From: Parachlorella kessleri
Taxonomy: Eukaryota > Chlorophyta > Trebouxiophyceae > Chlorellales > Chlorellaceae
DNA: 64,000 nucleotides
Direction of reading: 5' to 3'
Assembly (NCBI GenBank): GCA_001598975.1
Contig: BBXU01000827.1
Coordinates: 1 to 64,000, forward strand
The notes under the pieces are model-generated. The model had not been told where the DNA came from and did not search any database. It worked only from the letters and a program-made list of their open reading frames with translations. The translations under genes were made by a program, and so were the position numbers. This document shows, in pieces, positions 39,523 to 50,362 of this stretch; the first letter of the stretch is position 1; every line of letters begins with the position of its first letter.

Positions 39523-40386
39523 TCACTTGCCGGCCGGCTCAAGTGTGGCGATCAGGCCATTCAAGCGCATGCTCTCCACATAGACCTCAGCCATTTCCTG
39601 GGCGCACATCGTCACCAAAGCCAGTCCGTTGATGTGTGCTTCCTGCAAGATTGGGCGAAATGCAGAGCAGCAAGGTGTGCGAGTAGCAAATGTAGGCTAA
39701 CAGCCAAGACGTGGGCTATCAAGCCTACAGCTCCAGTCCCTCCACAGCAACATTCAGCACTGCAGGAAGCCCCTGGCAGGCACATATCTAACTTCTGCTG
39801 CCATTAGCAGCCTAAATCAAAAAGCCACCATTGAAGGTAGACCACGGGGTTGTGTTCTGCTGCTAGCTGCCGGACCTCAAGACAGGTTATAGTCCGTTCC
39901 GGCTGCCTTGCCTGCATAACGTTGACGGCCTCGTCGGGGGTGAACCCCTCCACCACTTTCAGGAGCACTTGGACCACATACTCGCGGCGGTTGTAGTTGT
40001 CGTTGTGCAGCAGCACACGGTAGATGGGCGGCTTGCGGGGCTTCACCTCCTTCCTGTGCACAACAAGAGCTAACGGTGCGGCATCACGGTATTATAGTTT
40101 TCCTACAGGGCCCAAAAAAACGGCAAGGCCTGACTTTGCAGCCAACCTGTATGCCGCCACAATGCCTATGGTGCAGAGTGTTGGTGCATGGGGCGCTGGT
40201 GCATGCCCTGGGCTAGCCCGGCAGTAGTGCCAAGTGCCCCCCGGCCTCCGCGGGCCTCCCGATTAACGCACCCCTTGCCAAGGCCCGGCAGCGTGGAGGG
40301 CCGGTCGAGCACATTGCCTCCTGTCCCAGCGGCACAAAGGATGCTGCGCCTCGCGTTGTAGGAAGGCCGGACAACGCTAAAGCGGC
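39523..40386 (-). CDS. CLPS: ClpS-type Clp protease adaptor, plastid (5' end unresolved)
   Basis: ClpS delivers N-degron substrates to the ClpC/ClpP protease; plants and algae have a plastid form. Exons on the minus strand: 40272-40386, 39912-40053, 39523-39642 (TGA). The middle exon holds the ClpS core PPIYRVLLHNDNYNRREYVV, where the DN pair helps bind substrate, and VVEGFTPDEAVNVMQ. The last exon has EAHINGLALVTMCAQEMAEV, with the Clp-contacting AH...G segment, and LNGLIATLEPAG. The first exon carries GGNVLDRPSTLPG, typical of plant ClpS1, after a basic serine/arginine stretch (RPSYNARRSILCAAG) that looks like a transit-peptide end. The ATG lies upstream and was not fixed. The intron between the last two exons has a GC donor (ATGCAG|GCAAGG) placed exactly by homology. 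Divergent from the TLC gene. Confidence 0.88.
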
Positions 40387-40796
40387 CTGCGAGACCAAAA
40401 ATACTGTATTTCAAACCTGGAACGCAAGCATGACGCACGGGCAGCAAGCAGCCTCGTCAAGTAGGGCCTCACCGTTTGCGGGGGCCGTCCGCCTAACAGT
40501 AGCGGTGCACACCGCCTGCAGCCACCAGATTCGAAACTCAGACCATCTGAAGCGTCAAGGACCGTTCGACGGGTGACTGGTCAGGTTCGTTCCGCAGACC
40601 TGTGGGGAGGCCAGTGAGGCTGCGCAGTGCTGAACGGCCGCCATCCTTGCGTTTCAGCAACACACGGGCTTGCACAAGAAAGCACGGGGCCTGGGAAGAC
40701 TGCGGATCTAGTTTTTGTTTTTTGGACCCCATCTCAAGCCCGGGAACTCTCCCGCCTCTGGGGTTTTAACTGTGGCAAAGGACAATTTTCTTGGAC

Positions 40797-43171
40797 ATGA
40801 CTAATGTAAAGGTCATGATCCCAAATGTAGTGGGACGACTTGTCTGGGCTGGGGAGGTGCGAAGGTGCTTGATGTTGAGGGACGTCATGGTGACTTTCGT
40901 AATACGGGTGCTGGATGGCTTGCAAGTCTCAGACGACGAGCTGCAGAACAACGCTTTCAGGGTGTTATGTGTAGGTAAGGACCTGCACGGGCTGATATGA
41001 CTGGTGCATATGATCAAACCCTCCTGGTCGAGATCTTTGTCCTCCACCAAGAAAGCCGTGCAACAACTATGATTTACCTCGTTACCAGGCTACCAGTCAC
41101 CCTGATGGGAGGTCTAGATACCCCTGTTGAAACAGCAGTTGGGGCTGTGCCACACGAAAATAGGAACACCCATTGTTTCTAGTAGTTACTTACCCCACCG
41201 CCCGACATGCTAACCGTTTGTGCGCTGGCTGGCTGCAGCTGGAGCGCTCCTGCTGCTCGAAACATTCATCATAAGGGGCCCGCCCAGAACTCATATACTT
41301 CGGACATTCCTGGGCAACGAGGCACAGCCAAAGAAGGCCAGCCGTCTTGTGTCGCAGCTTGCAGCCCGCCTTATTGGCTGTCTTTTCTTAGTGGTCATGG
41401 TGAGGGGGAAGGGGGGCTCCATGGCCATCCTGGCCTAAATGCAGTCACGGTCAGGATGTAGCTGCCTAAAAGGCCTTGGATGTTGGTCAGACAGGAGGCA
41501 CGCACGTGCTGGCACAGTGGACACCAAAGTCGCTCATGGTGGTGCTTGCATCACAGAGTCACCAAGGTGCCTACAACAGTAACTGCCAAATGATGCCATG
41601 CAGTTTCCATTGGCCCTCACTACCCTCCAGGACCCAGTGCTAAAGCAGGACAAGCTTTATGCGCGGTCTGACACGGCACAGGCGTGTGTGATTGTTGCAG
41701 CAGGTGAGCAGCCCCCTTGGTAGGCTCTATGGTGTGGGGCTTGAGTTGCAAGCTCGCTCCGCCTGCAGATGGTGACAGGCACCTGTTGGCTGCTGCTACG
41801 GTGCTTGTGGTATCTATGCTTGTACTGGCCTTCTTGAGGGGTGGCCTTGGCAGTTGTTTGCCCGGGAGTAAGCTATTCCCAATGGTGGCGGTTGATAGCT
41901 GGGTTGCTCTGCATAACAGGCACGCGCATGGGAGAGCCAACCTGATGCTTAGTGTGCCTCTCCCAGGTTATTTCCTCTATGACGTCTTCATCTGCCTGAT
42001 GCGCTTTGACGAGAACGGCCTGGCTTTCCTCATACATGCGCTGGGCTGCTGTACTGTGTTTACGTATGCAGCCCTGCACGGCATCCTGCTGTACTACGGT
42101 GAGCTGGCCACAGCGCCTTGTAAGAACACCCTTTGCAGGCTAGGGTGATGGCGCGCCACCTTGAACAAGCTGCATGTACATTATAAAAATGCCGGGAAGG
42201 GAAGTGGCTGGCACCACCTTCGAAGCAATAAGCAAAGCAGTTGCCTGAGAGGGAGGCTGGCCGTGTGTCATCCTCGTTGTGTTTGCAACCATGCCTCCAC
42301 TCTTCTGGGCACAGCATTTATACAGTGGGTCCACCTTGCCTTCTGGCACTGGAGGGGCTGTATCTGCTGCCTTACTTTTACGTGGCCTTGTTCTGCCGGC
42401 TCCCTTGCAGGAGTGGCCTTCTTGATGTGGGAGCTCAGCACGCCCTTTGTGTACGTGCGCTGGGTGCTGCTAAAGCTTGGGCTGGCTAACTCCCGGTTGT
42501 TCTTTATGAACAACCTGGTCGGCTTTCTTGTCTTCATCAGCTGCCGCAATATCTATGGCCCTTGTAAGTGTGACAGCGCGCGCGGCGGCGGCAGTGCTCA
42601 GGACATCACTGTCTGGCCTTGGGAAGCTTTGCAGCCTCACTTGCTGGTGTGGGTTGTGCACTTGGTGAGCGGGTGAGGTCTTGCACTATGGACATGACCG
42701 TGTAGTCCGACTGGGTGCTTTGCCAGCACTTCTACACGTTGCCCATGTGCAGGTGATAAAGCGTAGAGTTGGCAAAGCAGAGTTCTTGAAGTTTGTTGTT
42801 GGCTGCAGTAACCTCGTGGGACTTCTACAAGGCCAGCTCTGCTGACCTCGCCTCCCCAAGGCCCGGCTCCTTCCAGCCCTTGACTTACTACTTCTTCTGG
42901 GTCATGTGCATTCTTCTCAACGGGTGAGTGGGCAGCCACATGGGCAACGGATGTTGTTGGCTTCTTGACAAGGATGCGGCGTGAAAGACACGCCCAGGGC
43001 ATCAGGTGGCCCATTTTCTGTTCCAACAACCACGAGGATGGGATTGAAGTGCAGTTGGCTTGTCCCATCTCATGTTTCTGCAGGTTGAACTACTACTGGG
43101 CGGGCGAGATGATAAAGCTGGCAGCTGGCAAGCCCCATCCTAAGCATGCAAAGCAAGCCAAGCAGAGCTGA
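40797..43171 (+). CDS. TLC-domain (TRAM-LAG1-CLN8) membrane protein, TLCD4/TMEM56-like
   Basis: TLC-domain proteins are multi-pass membrane proteins linked to lipid sensing or ceramide synthesis; this one lacks ceramide-synthase hallmarks and resembles TLCD/TMEM56 members. Seven exons in phase: 40797-40974, 41239-41399, 41631-41703, 41967-42098, 42411-42563, 42809-42923, 43084-43171 (299 aa). Visible features are the hydrophobic helix VLCVAGALLLLETF, GCLFLVV, the family motif IVAAGYFLYDVFICLM, HALGCCTVFTYAALHG, the signature FLMWELSTPFVYVRW, NNLVGFLVFI and YYFFWVMCILLNG. It ends with a Lys-rich cytosolic tail (GKPHPKHAKQAKQS), which could be an ER-retention-type or simple basic end. The start among in-frame ATGs 40797, 40815 and 40872 is uncertain. 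A TGTAA lies at 43570. Confidence 0.82.
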
Positions 43172-44138
43172 GCTGGTGTGTTACAGCTTGAATTAGGGCG
43201 CATTTCTGGTTGCTACACACTTCGTTTGAGCTTGTATTTGTATTTGTGACGTGATCACTGCATATGACCTTACAGTACACATTCGGCCTCTTCTTGCAGT
43301 TGACAAACTTTTGATGCTCTGCTCTACAGATCTTGTATGTTTTGAACTCAGACTAGGGACCCCTGAATGCTCTGCTTGGCATGTGGCTGCGTGGCACTTG
43401 CTCAACGATGTTTGGTTGCGCACTACTCGTCTGCACCTGCTGCTGATGCGCCAGTACCACGTTGTCTGCAGGGGCTTTCATGGTCGTCTAGAGCATTGTG
43501 ATGCTTTGGGCCAGCAATTGGTGTGTATTTCTCCAGAGTGCATGTTGTTGACAGTCTATCACATTTTATTGTAAGCTGTGCTCTCAGGGCTGTACTGGGT
43601 GAATGCATCCTTCTCTTTCGTGTTTGCACATCAACTGAACGGCATGCTAAACGGTCGAAATAGGTCGAAACACGTCACCGCCATCATCTTGTACTTGCTG
43701 TACCTTAACGGTCGGCCCGCAGGGGCATTCGATGTCGGAAAGATAGAAGCTCGAGAACCTGCCATGTACATGTTTATATGACACCACTTTCTTGACCGCC
43801 TTGGACTCGGCCATCAGCCTTGGTACTAAGATCCAATGCTAGATGCATAAGTATTCTGCCGAACCTTGACATCTTTAGTGTGATAATCAAGACGCCAGCG
43901 GACATAGTTGACACCCCAAGCAAGCCCGTGCCATGACCGAGGTAGTCCGGGCAGAAATGTAACCAGAGCACCGTAGTCAACGTGATTGACACCTCTTGCG
44001 GGCTGGTTTGTTTGTTTGAGGCTCTGAGCGCCTAGTCGGGCGCCCAAGTCTGAACGTAGGTTGTACCCCAGCCGTTCAGCTTGTATACAGAGTCCAGCCC
44101 CCGCAACAACAAACACCCTCCACCTCCTGTACCTGCAG
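43172..44138. other. Intergenic stretch; should include the 5' end of the next gene
   Basis: No coding exon is clear. The next gene's first supported exon begins after an acceptor at 44138, so an upstream exon with its ATG probably lies here. TGTAA at 43570-43574 may end the TLC transcript. Confidence 0.5.
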
Positions 44139-46502
44139 GAGCCCCAGCAGCTGCCACTGCCGGGTGCCGTTGACCTTGCAGCAGCAGCGGAGGAAGGAGC
44201 AGCAGTGGTGACCCCAGGCGCCCACAAGCGGCCTGCAGAGGAGCATGAAGAGGACTTGGCAGGGGCCTCCCATCCTGCCAAGTCGCCGCGGCTGGCAGAT
44301 GTCCTCCCAGACTCCCTGCCCGGCTCAGCGGAGGGTGGCTTCACTCCCAGCCAGCCGGCGGCCCCCGGTGCAGAGCAGCAAACCTTGGAGCTGCTGCGGC
44401 AGCACCTCAAGGAGGCCCGGGCAGAGGCGGCGCGGTGGCGGGAAGAGAGCGAAAGCACGCGGAGGGAGCTGGATGCTGCGCTTCGAAAGGTGTGGGCCTG
44501 CTGGCGTCTCGCCTTGAAATCGTCCGGTTCAGCTTGGGGGTGCTGTAAAGCATAGGAGCCACGCCACTGGCTGTCAGTTTATTGGGCAGTGCTGCTAAGT
44601 TGACACTGGGCTTTCTGGGCTGGTTACCTGTATAAAGATTGTACTGGAACATGCCGGACCTGGTAGAGTTGGCCCCACGGTTATGCAAGCGGTGCATAGT
44701 GCTGCAGTCAGCCGTCCACACGCTTGGAGATGGTAGGGGAGTAGATGAAACGGACCAAGGCTTGTGGCTGTCCCCCCCTGTCCAGGTTGCTTTGCTTGAG
44801 GGGCTTGTTGGCGGCACTGGTGAAGCCAACGCAAAATTGGCGGCTCAGACCACTGGGAACGGGCCAAGGCAGCAGCAGGCCGCCAATGGCACGCAGGAGG
44901 GCGGTGGTGCTCCTAGGGCTGGCGAGGCGACGCTGCGGTCCTTACAAACGCAGCTGAACGAGGCGCGGAGGGAGCTGGACCAGCTGCGACAGGCAGCCAA
45001 GGGGCACTTGCAGGTTAGGAGAGATGATATAGCTGTGAGGCTGGTCTCCTTGCAGATTAGGATCTAAGGATATAGCACTTGGGCTGGTCTGAGAGAGTCC
45101 CAAATATTAGGTAGGCTAGGGTAGCCTGCCTGTGATTCTTCCACAAGTCTTGTTGCTGCTGTCCTCTGGGATGGCGAGGGTCGCGTGCCTATGCATAATG
45201 TGTTGAGACACTTGCCCATGATAGTTGTGGTGTGCTGCGAGTTGGCAATACCCTTGGTCGAGGATATCCATTGTCGCTGGAAGGTCCATTAGACCCTGCG
45301 TGAGCTCTGCCCGCGTGCCATGCTCCCTGCAGAAGATCACTCATTACGAGCAGCAGCTCAAGCACGGCGGCGGCGGCGGCGCGGCCGATGGGCCCCGGCG
45401 GTCGGGACCAGGGCAGCGGCAGCAGGGGGGCTATGGCGGGCCGGGGCGCCACCCGTCTCCAGTCCCAAGCCCTGCAGGCCTTCTCTATGGCGGCGGCCCC
45501 GCGCCGCCGCACATGGGTGCTGCTGGTATGCCGCTGCCGCCGCAGCCGCCGGGGGCGCTAGGCGGCTATGCCCCTCCTCCCGGGGGCCCTCCCAGCTGGC
45601 CGGGACAGCCCCAGCCAGCGGCCGGGGGTGGATACTACGGCCCTGGGCAGCAGCCGCCCGGTGTGTTGGACAGCGTTCCGCCAGGGCAGGGCGGCGGCTA
45701 TTACGACCCCTGGTCGCAGCAGCCGCAGCAGCAACCCCAGTTGCCGCCGACTTCGGGGGCTGGCCCAACTCCCGACGGCTACTGGGCTGCTTCGGCGCCT
45801 GGCTACCCGCAGGGACCTCCCGCAGGGCCTGCTGCTGCTGCGCAGCCGGCAGCGGCCAACCAGCAGGCGCCCTACTACACCCAGCAGCAGCCTCTCGCAG
45901 CTGGTTGCCCGCCCGATGTGTACGGTGCTGCGGGACCTGCCGTGCAGCAGCCTCCCTTGGGAGCCTACCCACCCCCAAGCAGCGGCAGCATCAGCGGCGG
46001 TGTGCCGCCGGTGCCTGGGGTTGGAGTTGCCAGCAGCGGGCCGCCGAGCGGCGGCGGCGGCGGCGGCAGGGGTGCTGATGTGGATGTGGACGCTATTTGG
46101 CGGGAGCTGGACCCGCGGAAGCGCGACGTGATTGAGCGCTTTGCGCGCAGCTACCCCGCGATGGTCAACCCCTCGCAGGCGAAAGATATGTGCATCACTG
46201 ACTTCCGGGTGAGAGGGGGGGGGGCCACCTTGTTGCAGCCAGTCGGAGCAAACCCTGGGTGCAGCAACGCTAAGTGCCTTTCCACAGTTCCATTCTAGGC
46301 TTGACAGGGCCGCGATCACGCTCCGCCTGACAGGGTCTTGTGACTGTGTGTGTGTGCGTGTCGGCAGGACATGACTGAGCCGCAGCTGGAGGGCTTTTTC
46401 ATGTGGCTGGCGGGCCACTGCAACCCCTCCAAGCACCTGCGCTACCCGGGCGGCTTCATCAGGGTCAAACACACCGAGTGGAAGCGGGTGTTCAGCATTT
46501 GA
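44139..46502 (+). CDS. Unrecognised coiled-coil, Pro/Gly/Gln-rich protein with conserved-looking C-terminus
   Basis: I do not recognise the family. Four exons, all phase 0: 44139-44489, 44786-45013, 45333-46208, 46368-46502 (TGA), at least 529 aa; the N-terminus is missing. In order there are an acidic region with a bipartite-like basic signal (KRPAEEHEEDLAGASHPAKS), two coiled-coil heptad stretches (LLRQHLKEARAEAARWREES; LRSLQTQLNEARRELDQLRQ), then about 230 residues of Pro, Gly, Gln, Tyr and Ala with no charge (PPGGYG-like, prion-like). A compact charged end follows: DVDAIWRELDPRKRDVIERF, MTEPQLEGFFMWLAGHC and YPGGFIRVKHTEWKRVF. The C-terminal 85 residues look like a folded domain. A nuclear or condensate-forming role is only a guess. 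Confidence 0.65.
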
Positions 46503-47332
46503 ACGCCGGGTGGCTGATGCCCCATGGTGGCGGGGTTGTCTCTTGGATCAGCCCGCCTGCAGCAAACCTGACGGCCCCAGGACGGCTGCCTCAGTAGTAG
46601 CAGCCTGGCCGAGGTTTCCATCGCTTGGTTTGGTGACAAGATTGTGACAGGGCCGCAAGGGGAGCGGGAAGCTGTATGACCGGACTAGTAGCATTCGCTG
46701 CCGGGCAGCTCTTGTTGACAGTGCTGCACTTGGTTGGAGCCATGTGAGCAAACTGCTGCAGGGTCCCTGCGGATAAGAGTCATTTTCCTGGTGTCTTGTT
46801 GTTGGCTGCCTGAAGCGCTGGGTGTGGCTGCCAGTGTGCGGGTCCTCATGTGCCGTATGTGTGTATCTGTGGCGGTGTTGTGACGGGTCTTGTAGGAGTT
46901 TGGCGGGGCGATTGCATGCCGCAATTTTTTCCAGCCCTGTATTGCGTATTACTGGGTACACAGGTGGGATGCCTATGTGTGTTGGTCGTTCTCTTTCATT
47001 CCGCTGCCAAGCACCTGCTCTCTCCCTTTGGCGGATAAGCAGGTGCAGAGCTAGCGTCCTTGTTCACTCGTTTACCAAGTGCGACTTTGGCGTATCTAGC
47101 AATGCTTGTATCCTCTCCTATGACCAGGTGACCATCAAGCCTACCAACATCACAAGCTCAGTGCACAGTGAACAGGCTTGCCGTGGTGCACACAAAAATC
47201 ACATCTCCTACTGACACAAACCTATGGCTCCCAGACTACTGGCAACCAGTGGTAGGCTGCTGCACGCTCAACACATGAAGAAACTGAAGACAGACAGAAA
47301 ACAGCACCTCGCTGTTGGCAACCGGCTCGACG
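46503..47332. other. Intergenic stretch between converging genes
   Basis: Region between the 3' ends of the coiled-coil gene and the GDPD-like gene. No exon, RNA gene or clear repeat seen. Confidence 0.5.
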
Positions 47333-50024
47333 CTACACTATGTCACTGCAGCGGTCCCTCCAGTCAAACAAGACCTGCCGCAGCGCCAAAGGCTTGTTGC
47401 TGATGACGCTGTCAACCCCCATCTCCAGAGCCCTGCATGGCAAAAGAGACCTTACTTGCCCCCTCTTTGCCTGAAGGCTGTGCTCAGACATCAGAAGGGC
47501 GTATGTGCTGGAGCTGCAGAAGGCTTAGCCACGCTGGAACTTGGCTCCAACAATTCCTGACTTACCGCCCTCTGTTTCAAAATAGCAGCAGCACACCACT
47601 TTCTTCCCAAAGCTGCGGTGCCTGGCTGTTAGTCCAACAACCATGATAACATGGCGCGTGCCTGGCTGCATGTCTCAACCTGGCTAGCCACGCTCAGCGG
47701 TGCTTACACAAAACATAGACATAAAAAAATTGTTGTAGAGACCGAAGCAACTGGAAATAAGCCTCGAAGCCCACCCACCTGTGTAAGTCTGGCGGAGTGT
47801 CCACTGTCCACACATGCATGGGCTTCTCCAGCTCAGCAGCACGCCTGAAGAAGCCGTCTGCCATGTGCACGCTGGGTCCCAGCATGGCATAGCGTGCCAG
47901 CCCCTCAGCTGTGAGCGGAGGGTCAGGGTCCAGCCGGTCCTGCAGGTGCAGGCGGGGTGTGGTGGGCACTCATCAGTCACTAAGAATAGCAGCAAGGATA
48001 TCAGTCACTACATGAGAGCTGCAGTACCCAAATATGCTAGCAGGATGGCCGCCGACGATACTTAACTCGTCCATGGCAGCGCCTGCACTGATCAGGGCCT
48101 GCTGGGTGAGTCACGCCAGGCCAAGGAAAAGTGAGAACACACAACGGCTAGCTAACCACCATCGATGGGGATACCAAACCAGACAGCCAAGCAGACCCCA
48201 GACATGCTTGTTGAAGGTTTCAGACACCTCCTGCACCCCTCAAGTGGCAGAAGTACCACACCCCTAGGGCTATCTGTCTACCACCGCTCACCGCATAGCC
48301 ACGTATGAGGGGCCCCTGGTAGCCCGCCTGCATCGCCACCCCCTCCTGCTCCGGCCCCATCACAAACAGCGCGACGTGGGCCAAAATGCGCTGCTCCTCT
48401 GCCGTCGCCGCCACCCGCTGGACCGCCGCCTGGGAGAAGGCGGGGCCCTTGAGATCCATGAAGATGCCCGGCAGCCTGCAAGAGCTAGTTAATTTTTTGC
48501 CGGCAGGGCGCACACCGGACCTCCTGATGCAACACACACCAGCAAGACCACAGGCCACAGGCATCTGCACTTGGAATGCAGGCTTCGACATGGCTGAAGT
48601 TCCAGACTAAGCAGGGCCATATGGACAATGCCCCCTGCGAACCGAAGTGCCCCGCTCTGTTCTGCAGGAGTCTTGGGAGCCACATGAAAGGCAGCGGATG
48701 AGTTGGAAAATAGCACCCCATGCAATGGCCAGCAGCTGCGCCCTTGCAGTGACGCCGCTGTGAGCTGCACTTGTAACCTCAGCTGAGACCAGGTGGTTGC
48801 CCGTAAGAAGGCTCCCATGGCACTCGGTGGCCTCCATACCTGGAATAGTCAAGGTGGCCCCCCTCCTTCAGCCAGAATTTATCCTCCTCGCTCTCTATCA
48901 GCTTGCCCATCACCTGCAGAGCCCGTCCCAGCAGGGATGGGTGAACGCCCCATACAACAGCACGCAACTTCATATCACAACTGCCTCCTGGACCCCTCTG
49001 CAATGCAACCCGCACTGCCGGACGCTGCCATGCTGGCGCGGAGGCCCACGCCCGCTGACCATGTCTCCAGTGCAACAGCCAGCTGTCGTCCTTCCACCCA
49101 GCCCTGCACCGCTGCTGACCCACCTGCAGTACAGCCTCCATGGTGGGGTACCGCTCCTCGTCAGCCCCCCCTTGCCGGATGGCCGCCAGCGTGTGCTGCC
49201 CAACCGTCTCGCTCAGCTTGCCAAACTGCCCGGCCGGCAGCGCTTGCTGCAGGTCGTCGGGGTGGGACGCCAGCAGGTGGCCGTCGGCAGTGGCCACGAA
49301 ATCGATGTCAAAGCACCTGCCCCAAAGGGGTAAGGTGGCAGGAGTAGGTTGGTGAGTGGGTGGGTGGGTGGGGGAAAGGTAGGAGGCAGCGAAGGAGGCT
49401 GCCGTCGGGCACCCACAGTTCAGTCCTGTTGCAAGAACTTGCGGTAAGCTAGCTGCCTCCATGCATGGTATTGAAAGGATTGAAGCATCAACCGTACCGG
49501 CAAGCCAGGCACGTCAGCCACGCCAAGCAAGCCCTGCTCTCATACAGCGACAGCGCCTGCGCCACTAGTGCGTGTCCTCACTTGACCTTGGCCTTCCACA
49601 GTGCCGCATAAGCCGACAGCGACCCTGGGAAGATGTCTGCAAGCTCCTTGGATTTGGCACGATGGGAACAGACTCGCAGCTCCTCGGTCGCCTTGCAGCC
49701 CGGCTGGTCGAGCTTGTTGAACCAATTGGCCTCCTCGCTGCCCCCAGCAGAAATCACCTTGCTGATCTCTTTGCCGCTGGTGATTTCTTCTTGGGTGCTC
49801 AGCGCACGGGCTTTCGATCCCAAACTCCGAGACTGCTGCTGTACAAGCAAGTCTTCCTTCCCGTCACCTTGGCTGCTTCCCTTGAAGGGACGAGCTGTCA
49901 GCGCTGCATACGCCACTGCCACCCCCAACAGGCCGGCGCAAAGGTACACTAGGAAATTCCCAAGCTTCTCGCCCTGGTTGCCAAGCTTTAGACGCCTTGC
50001 CGTAGGGGCCCTGGTGACTGTCAT
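47333..50024 (-). CDS. Membrane-anchored glycerophosphodiester phosphodiesterase-like protein
   Basis: GDPD proteins hydrolyse glycerophosphodiesters to glycerol 3-phosphate and an alcohol. Seven exons on the minus strand, fully in phase: 49582-50024, 49124-49316, 48840-48913, 48292-48475, 48012-48098, 47779-47939, 47333-47432 (413 aa). Residues 22-43 form one hydrophobic helix (NFLVYLCAGLLGVAVAYAAL) after a basic N-terminus, so it is probably a signal-anchor protein. The barrel includes CSHRAKSKE (residues about 119-127), KCFDIDFVATADGHLLASHP, IFMDLKG, MHVWTVDTPPDLHRALEMGV and DSVISNKPL, in GDPD order. Compared with the usual pattern (HRG, E-x-D, HD) it has HRA, D-I-D and HP, so substrate or activity may differ. 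It is divergent from RAD54, 338 bases away. Confidence 0.8.
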
Positions 50025-50362
50025 GGCGCAGCTGCCGTGTACCTTGAATGCGCATTCACCATTTAATTGCGGTCTGTGGATTGTGTGTTTGCAGGCGTAG
50101 CTTGCCAAGCAGTGCGGGGGAAGGTGTGCCGATCACGCTGATCACAGCGTGCAAATCATACGGAAGTCTTGAACTAGTCATTAACAGAGCCGGTCATCAA
50201 AACCAAGCTTTCATTGAAATCTACGACGTCAGATCATTTGTTTACTGCCCTCAGTTTCTCCAGTGTCTTTTTTTCTTCATGTCATGTGTTTGATAGTGCA
50301 CCTGGCCCATGTAAATCCCCTGGCCTAGCGCCCGCTGGAACCTGCAAAGCTGGAAGGATATT
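50025..50362. promoter_or_regulatory. Divergent GDPD-like / RAD54 promoter region
   Basis: The 338 bases between two start codons that face away from each other must contain both promoters. No TATA box is clear. Confidence 0.45.

Noticed and set aside
41717..42148. Single uninterrupted frame joining a hydrophobic stretch to the TLC exon at 41967
   Set aside because: It starts inside what fits as an intron. Splicing 41703 to 41967 gives IVAAGYFLYDV, which matches TLC proteins, in correct phase.
45358..46472. Long minus-strand and alternate plus-strand frames over the Pro/Gly-rich exon
   Set aside because: Only one frame connects in phase to the coiled-coil exons and to the last exon; the others are shadows of GC-rich repeats.
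49498..49556. Possible extra small exon in the GDPD-like gene
   Set aside because: It would need a 25-nt intron. The direct junction from 49582 to 49316 is in phase and restores the GDPD segment KCFDIDFVATADGH.
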